Source: an uncultured Prevotellaceae bacterium
GTDB lineage: Bacteria > Bacteroidota > Bacteroidia > Bacteroidales > Bacteroidaceae
Length of the DNA: 64,000 nucleotides
NCBI GenBank assembly: GCA_902776545.1
Contig: CACYQO010000009.1
Span: 1-64,000 of the forward strand
Direction: 5' to 3'
Part shown: positions 59,990-64,000 of the stretch, piece by piece
Layout of the letters: every line of letters starts with the position of its first letter
Numbering within the stretch: the first letter of the stretch is position 1
Made by a program: the position numbers and the translations under genes
Notes under the pieces: model-generated
Databases searched by the model: none
What the model was told of the DNA's origin: nothing
The model's input: the letters and a program-made list of their open reading frames with translations, nothing else

Positions 59990-61054
59990 ATGACAAACGC
60001 GAAGTTGATAGGACTCAGCAGCGTGCAGCACTTCCTGGTGGACGGGCTGTGTATCTGCAGTATGTTCCTGTTGGCGGAGATTTACGGTGAACGTTTTGGA
60101 GCCTATGGCGATCGTGTGAGTATGGGGGCCGTGCTGGTGTATAATGTGTTGGCTTTCGTGTCGCAGCCGCTGACGGGCATGATGGCCGACCGTATGACGG
60201 CGCACCACTGGCTGCTAATTGCCTCGTCGTTGTTGATGACGCTGGCGGTGGCTTGTGCGTCGATGATTCCGACGCTGATGGCAAGGGAGCCGAACCTGAT
60301 GTTGGAAGGCCTCGGAGAGGGACTGCTGATACTGGTGGCTGTCTTATTAGGTGCAGGTAACTCGCTTTTCCACGTGTGGGGCGGCAAGCAAGTGGTGATA
60401 AAGACGGACAACGACATACGGGCCTTGGGTGTGTTCGTTTCGACGGGCGTGCTGGGGCTGGCCGTAGGATTGGTATGCCGCTCGTGGGCGTTGCTTTATG
60501 GGCTGCTGCTGGCGTATGTGGCGGTGGCGATTGTTTATTTGAGGAGTGATGTTTTTTCGAGGAGTGTTTTTTCGAGGAATGAGGAAGGAGGAACGAGGAA
60601 GGAGAATAGTCTTGCGGCAGATGATTCCCTCCAGAGTAATCTCTTTCCTCTTTCCACTTTCCACTTTCCTCTAATCTGGCTGTTAGCGCTGATGCTCTTC
60701 GTCGGCTGTCGGTCGTTTGTGAGCGAGATGTTCTCAGGAGGGATGACGAAGACGCAGGAACTGATATTGCTGATTGCCGTCGGCTCGATGCTGGGCAAGA
60801 TGGCTGGCGGATGGATAGCCCGATGGAAGGGCGTCTGGCGGTCGCTGGCAGTGATATTGGCAGGAGTGGTAGCGTGCATCATCTTCTCAGGCTACTGTGA
60901 ACCGGTGCTTCTTGTGGGCATCTTCCTGATGAACTGCACGATGCCGATTACGCTCTATCTGGCGAACGTTCTGCTCCCTCGTCGTGAGGGCTTGGCCTTC
61001 GGACTGCTGGCTGCAGCATTGATACCTGGTTATCTGTTGGCGGTGTGTTGGTGA
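59990..61054 (+). CDS. MFS-like membrane transporter
   Basis: 354 residues with ten to twelve hydrophobic segments, including the loop motif GMMADRMTAHHW that resembles the MFS loop 2-3 signature and GKMAGGWIARWKG in the second half. Residues about 185-220 (DVFSRSVFSRNEEGGTRKENSLAADDSLQSNL) are a translated family 1 element in the central cytoplasmic loop between the two halves. Substrate unknown. Two small membrane genes follow within a few bases, probably as an operon. Confidence 0.75.
   Translation: MTNAKLIGLSSVQHFLVDGLCICSMFLLAEIYGERFGAYGDRVSMGAVLVYNVLAFVSQPLTGMMADRMTAHHWLLIASSLLMTLAVACASMIPTLMAREPNLMLEGLGEGLLILVAVLLGAGNSLFHVWGGKQVVIKTDNDIRALGVFVSTGVLGLAVGLVCRSWALLYGLLLAYVAVAIVYLRSDVFSRSVFSRNEEGGTRKENSLAADDSLQSNLFPLSTFHFPLIWLLALMLFVGCRSFVSEMFSGGMTKTQELILLIAVGSMLGKMAGGWIARWKGVWRSLAVILAGVVACIIFSGYCEPVLLVGIFLMNCTMPITLYLANVLLPRREGLAFGLLAAALIPGYLLAVCW
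60571..60672 (+). repeat. Family 1 element in the MFS-like gene
   Basis: Left arm GAGGAAY units, inner ends GAGAATA (60602-60608) and GTAATCTC (60636-60643), right arm TTTCCACTTTCC units. Here the two arms use different motifs. Reads KENSL...QSNLF, the same frame as in lptD, tamB and the ABC gene. Confidence 0.9.
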
Positions 61055-61057
61055 GAT

Positions 61058-61390
61058 ATGATGAGACTGCTATGGCCGTTGGTGGTGACGATCGTGATAG
61101 AGCTGGGCGTGCTGCTCTTTTTGGGCGAAAGACGCAGGAAGGTGCTCTATGGTTCGGTGGTGATGAACGTGCTGACGAACGTGCCGCTGAATCTCTATGC
61201 CGTCCATGTGAGCGACGGGTGGAGTACGCTGATTGTTGGCGAGGCATTGGTGGTTCTGGCTGAGGCGCTGTGTTTTAGATGGCTGGTGGGCGAGTGGCGA
61301 CAGTCTTGGATTTACAGCCTGCTCTGCAATGCCATCAGTTTCCTCACGGGCGAGTTGTTTGTGTTGATAAGTTTATTATTCACATATTAA
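61058..61390 (+). CDS. Hypothetical membrane protein
   Basis: 110 residues with four hydrophobic stretches (LLWPLVVTIVIELGVLLFLG, VVMNVLTNVPLNLYAV, LIVGEALVVLAEALCF, SLLCNAISFLTGELFVLISLLF) and no soluble domain. No family is recognised. It begins 3 bp after the MFS-like gene's stop, so it is almost certainly cotranscribed with it. Confidence 0.7.
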   Translation: MMRLLWPLVVTIVIELGVLLFLGERRRKVLYGSVVMNVLTNVPLNLYAVHVSDGWSTLIVGEALVVLAEALCFRWLVGEWRQSWIYSLLCNAISFLTGELFVLISLLFTY

Positions 61391-61402
61391 AATTTAAGAG
61401 TT

Positions 61403-61699
61403 ATGATTCTTTTAGATGTTTTACCCATTACCCCAGAAGAACGGATTGAGCGGATTAATCGCATCAAGCCCGTGGTGGCTGACACAGTAAACAAAGTGCG
61501 CGAGACGATCAGCGACACGATCGATGCCACCAAGGATGCTATTGCCGACAGCGTGGCCCAGTCGCAGCTGATTCTCGACAATGCGGGCGGTGCCTCAAGC
61601 GAGGCCTCGTTGCTGTTGCCCATCTCCATCGTCGCATTGGCGTTGGCAGGTTGCGTGTATCTGACTCACTTGTATCGCAGGCGCAGACTGGCAGCGTAA
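61403..61699 (+). CDS. Hypothetical small protein with C-terminal membrane helix
   Basis: 98 residues: an amphipathic helical part (VADTVNKVRETISDTIDATKDAIADSVAQSQ) and one membrane helix near the end (LLLPISIVALALAGCVYLTHLYRRRR) with positive residues after it, i.e. a tail-anchored topology. No family recognised. Third gene of the 59990 unit; it converges with the pseudouridine synthase gene. Confidence 0.7.
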   Translation: MILLDVLPITPEERIERINRIKPVVADTVNKVRETISDTIDATKDAIADSVAQSQLILDNAGGASSEASLLLPISIVALALAGCVYLTHLYRRRRLAA

Positions 61700-61703
61700 A
61701 TCT

Positions 61704-61728
61704 CACAATAGGGACAGTCCCCATTGTG
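61704..61728. terminator. Hairpin between convergent genes
   Basis: CACAAT pairs with ATTGTG with an inner GGG/CCC. There is no T-run, so termination is only possible. The flanking GATTGTGACAG resembles the TGACAAT arms at 53907. Confidence 0.45.
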
Positions 61729-61740
61729 CGATTGTGACAG

Positions 61741-62451
61741 TTATTTCTTCGCACCCTCTGGCGCGAGGGCTTGCCAAAGTGTGTCGTGGGGTAGGGGTGC
61801 CTCGACGACGATAGGGGCTTTGGAGACGGGATGGATGAACTCCACGCGACGGGCCATCAGAGAGATCGAACCGTCGGGGTTGGAGCGTGGGGCGCCGTAT
61901 TTCAGGTCACCCTTGATAGGACAGCCCATCGCTGCCAATTGGCAGCGGATTTGATGATGTCGGCCTGTCATCAGGTTGACCTCGAGGAGGGTGTAGTGGT
62001 CGGAGTGGGAGAGCGCACGGTATTTCAGGATGGCCTTCTTGGCGTTGGGGCGTTCGTGGTCATAGGCGTACGACTTGTTCTGCTTCTCATTCCTCACGAG
62101 CCAGTGTTCCAGCGTGTGCCACTCGTCAGTAATCTCCTTCCTCTTTCCTTCTTCCTCCTTCCTCGAAGGAACAATCGCCCAATAAGTCTTATGCACCTCG
62201 CCCTCGGCAAACATCTTGTTCAGACGGGTCAAAGCTTTTGAGGTGCGTGCAAATACCACTAACCCGCTGACTGGCCTGTCCAATCGATGGGCCACACCAA
62301 GGAAAACGGCGCCAGGCTTCTGATATTTCTCCTTGATATAATTCTTCACAATATCAGAGAGGGGGCGATCGCCAGTCTTGTCGCCCTGCACGATCTCCCC
62401 GCTCTGTTTGTTAACGATGATAATATGGTTGTCCTCGTAGATGACCTCCAT
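61741..62451 (-). CDS. RluA-family pseudouridine synthase
   Basis: 236-residue RNA pseudouridine synthase. The catalytic Asp is in GVAHRLDRPVSGLVVFART (near residue 57-60), followed by RHHQIRCQLAAMG as the RNA-binding RxHQIR motif. Residues about 107-117 (SRKEEEGKRKE) come from a single repeat arm. It does not carry an S4 domain, so it is of the RluA/TruC-like short type. Target RNA unknown. Confidence 0.92.
   Translation of the reverse strand: MEVIYEDNHIIIVNKQSGEIVQGDKTGDRPLSDIVKNYIKEKYQKPGAVFLGVAHRLDRPVSGLVVFARTSKALTRLNKMFAEGEVHKTYWAIVPSRKEEEGKRKEITDEWHTLEHWLVRNEKQNKSYAYDHERPNAKKAILKYRALSHSDHYTLLEVNLMTGRHHQIRCQLAAMGCPIKGDLKYGAPRSNPDGSISLMARRVEFIHPVSKAPIVVEAPLPHDTLWQALAPEGAKK
62129..62170 (-). 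repeat. Half-copy of a family 1 element in the rluA-like gene
   Basis: Inner end GTAATCTC (62129-62136) followed by one arm of CTTCCTC units ending CCTTCCTCGAAGG. The other arm and the GAGAATA end are absent. Reads KEIT in the gene frame. Confidence 0.8.
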
Positions 62452-62484
62452 AATTATGCCTTATGCATTATTAATTATGCCTTA

Positions 62485-63222
62485 TCACATGTTCATGCCG
62501 CCGTCGACCTGAATCACCTGGCCGCTGACATAGCTCGACATGTCTGAGGCGAGGAACGTAGCAACGTTGGCAATGTCCTCCACCTGACCGCCACGACGCA
62601 GAGGAATCTTGTTGATCCACTCCTTGCGGATATCATCGGGCAATGCCTGAGTCATAGCTGTATCGATGAAACCAGGGGCGATGGCGTTAGCACGGATACC
62701 CTTCGGACCCATCTCCTGACCAATCGACTTTGCGAGGGCAATCAGACCGGCCTTTGAGGCAGCGTAGTTTGCCTGTCCGGCATTACCATGCACACCTACG
62801 ACAGAGGCCATATTGATGATGCTTCCGCCACGCTGACGCATCATGATGGGCACACAGGCGTGGATGAAGTTGAAGGCCGACTTGAGGTTCACGGCGATCA
62901 CAGCGTCCCACTGCTGCTCAGTCATACGAAGCATCAGACCGTCCTTGGTGATACCTGCATTGTTGACGAGGATGTCGATTGATCCGAACTCCTCTTTCAC
63001 AGCCTTGACCACTTCTTCCGTCTGAGCAAAGTCGGCTGCGTTCGAGGCATAGCTCTTGGCCTTCACGCCTAAGGCAGCGATCTCCTGCTCTGTCTCCTCG
63101 TTGACTGCGAGGTCAGTAAATGCGATGTTTGCGCCTTCAGCGGCGAACTTCAGTGCGATAGCCTTTCCGATACCGCGTGCAGCACCTGTGATCAGCGCTG
63201 TCTTTCCTTCTAATAATCCCAT
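62485..63222 (-). CDS. fabG: 3-oxoacyl-ACP reductase
   Basis: Second step of fatty acid elongation, NADPH-dependent SDR of 245 residues. Cofactor loop TGAARGIGKAIA, NNAGITKDGL, catalytic Ser in INMASVVG, Tyr-Lys in YAASKAG and the PGFIDTAM loop are all intact. Its 3' neighbour is the RluA-type gene, its 5' neighbour a TetR regulator on the same strand that may control it. Confidence 0.95.
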   Translation of the reverse strand: MGLLEGKTALITGAARGIGKAIALKFAAEGANIAFTDLAVNEETEQEIAALGVKAKSYASNAADFAQTEEVVKAVKEEFGSIDILVNNAGITKDGLMLRMTEQQWDAVIAVNLKSAFNFIHACVPIMMRQRGGSIINMASVVGVHGNAGQANYAASKAGLIALAKSIGQEMGPKGIRANAIAPGFIDTAMTQALPDDIRKEWINKIPLRRGGQVEDIANVATFLASDMSSYVSGQVIQVDGGMNM

Positions 63223-63252
63223 GTTGATTTCGATTTAAATATTGATGATTTA

Positions 63253-63311
63253 CTATATTTTCACCTTTTTACCTTTTCACTTTTTCACCTTTACACCTTT
63301 TCACCTTTACC
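63253..63311. repeat. TTTTCACC array
   Basis: Tandem CACCTTTT/CACTTTTT units between fabG and the TetR gene. They directly follow the TetR stop codon. Confidence 0.9.
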
Positions 63312-63897
63312 TGTAGAGCTTGCCGAGGGCACCGTAGACGACCTTCGCCACCTGCGGCTTCGTGTCTTCCTCTTTCATACCGTGCGCGATACGCCCGTAT
63401 ATATAAGGTACTTCGAGGCCCTTGATACAATAGTGGGTGATGTCGGCCACAAGCTCGATGTTGTCGATGTCGAACTCGCCGTCTTCCTTGCCTTCGGTAT
63501 AGACCTTCCGGAAGAGTTCGATTTCTGCGTCATCGAAGCGTTTGCGCACCTTCTCCACCATCCAGATGTTGCGGAAGAATTCAGCGCGCAGGTTTCCGTT
63601 TCTGACCACCGTCTCACGGATCATACTCAGATGGGTGTAGATCAGTTCGATAATTTTGTCCTGCGGACGGATTTTGCGGGCTGCCACCTCGTCGAGCTTG
63701 TCGCTCAGTCGCTCCAGTTCACTTTCAATGACGGCATAGTAGATCTCCTCCTTCGACTTGAAGTAGGTGTAGAGTGTGCGTCGGCCTTTGCCAGAGAGCG
63801 TGGCGATGTCGTTCATCGTCGTGTTCTCCAGACCGTTCTTGGCGAACAACTGCCTGGCCACGTCCACAAGTTTCTGCCTTGTCTTTGATATTGACAT
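63307..63897 (-). CDS. TetR/AcrR-family transcriptional regulator
   Basis: 196 residues when started at MSISKTRQKLVDVARQLF; the longer frame above adds a stretch without TetR character. N-terminal HTH at about 10-55 (TMNDIATLSGKGRRTLYTYFKSKEEIYYAVI), then a helical ligand domain with TETR-like FRNIWMVEKVRKRFDD. Upstream of fabG on the same strand, separated by a TTTTCACC array. A palindromic CACAC...GTGTG lies between its promoter and start and could be its own operator. Confidence 0.9.
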   Translation of the reverse strand: MSISKTRQKLVDVARQLFAKNGLENTTMNDIATLSGKGRRTLYTYFKSKEEIYYAVIESELERLSDKLDEVAARKIRPQDKIIELIYTHLSMIRETVVRNGNLRAEFFRNIWMVEKVRKRFDDAEIELFRKVYTEGKEDGEFDIDNIELVADITHYCIKGLEVPYIYGRIAHGMKEEDTKPQVAKVVYGALGKLYR

Positions 63898-63930
63898 GTC
63901 TAAGTCCTCCTTTGTTTGAATAAATAATTG

Positions 63931-63950
63931 CACACAGTGCTATCAGTGTG
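63931..63950 (-). promoter_or_regulatory. Candidate operator of the TetR gene
   Basis: CACACAGTGCTATCAGTGTG with inverted ends CACAC/GTGTG and CACTG-like inner parts, abutting the promoter box at 63951. Confidence 0.5.
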
Positions 63951-63958
63951 CAAAATTA
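63951..63958 (-). promoter_or_regulatory. Promoter -7 box of the TetR gene
   Basis: TAATTTTG on the minus strand, 54 bp before the start at 63897. Confidence 0.6.
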
Positions 63959-64000
63959 CATATTTCCTTTCAAACGAGCAAATTTTTGGCCTAAAATTGT

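Overview
The window reads as a chromosome segment of a Bacteroidales bacterium, most likely the Prevotella/Segatella group. The signs are promoters of the Bacteroidota type (TAnnTTTG boxes, several with TTTG or a close variant 19-20 bp upstream), lineage-typical families (DUF4827, DUF4956, DUF2490, an LptD-like 1,000-residue barrel, a TamA-like/TamB pair), Big_2 surface proteins with a C-terminal sorting-like tail, and gene content with few long operons. I see no rRNA, CRISPR array, prophage or integrase.

Layout. 1-6.3 kb: translation and queuosine genes (bL25, Pth, S4 protein, Ca/Na exchanger, a preQ1-I riboswitch in front of a damaged queuosine-precursor transporter, queF), then a carboxyltransferase protein with a degenerate biotin domain and an HD hydrolase. 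6.3-16.1 kb: LptD-like protein, CPA2 antiporter, PepT, a damaged patatin gene, a phosphoesterase and a PheC-like periplasmic protein. 16.1-19.6 kb: an AT-rich accessory stretch with a composite repeat, a HEPN-like protein, two small orphan proteins and a tRNA-Arg(CCG). 19.8-35.2 kb: heterodimeric ABC exporter, ExoIII, a VTC/DUF4956/DUF2490 trio, TlpA-like and small envelope proteins, SulP transporter, SpoIIE phosphatase and an SLC13 permease. 35.2-37.5 kb: a structured-RNA candidate and a graveyard of three broken mobile or defence-like genes. 37.6-53.8 kb: GlmM, DUF4827, NrnA-like, nucleotidyltransferase, TamA/TamB, CapA and DUF3160 proteins. 54.2-59.2 kb: two Big_2 surface proteins. 59.2 kb to the end: formate/nitrite channel, MFS-like protein, RluA-type synthase, FabG and a TetR regulator.

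The most striking signal is not a gene. The window is peppered with arrays of 7-10 bp units, often as two inverted arms around a loop. Many lie between genes, but at least a dozen lie inside conserved genes without breaking the frame (lptD, pepT, both ABC halves, tlpA-like, glmM, tamB, capA-like, MFS, rluA-like, queF). One family has inner ends GAGAATA and GTAATCTC. Six copies in the gene-sense orientation are read in the same frame (Glu-Asn-Thr/Ser ... Gly/Ser-Asn-Leu). A second family encodes SSPPESGG...GGLN in two unrelated proteins. Arm motifs differ between elements but usually match within one element. In two genes repeat DNA forms the signal peptide core, and in at least six it supplies the stop codon. 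This looks like a family of protein-coding palindromic repeats comparable in behaviour to Rickettsia palindromic elements; I do not know of a description for this lineage.
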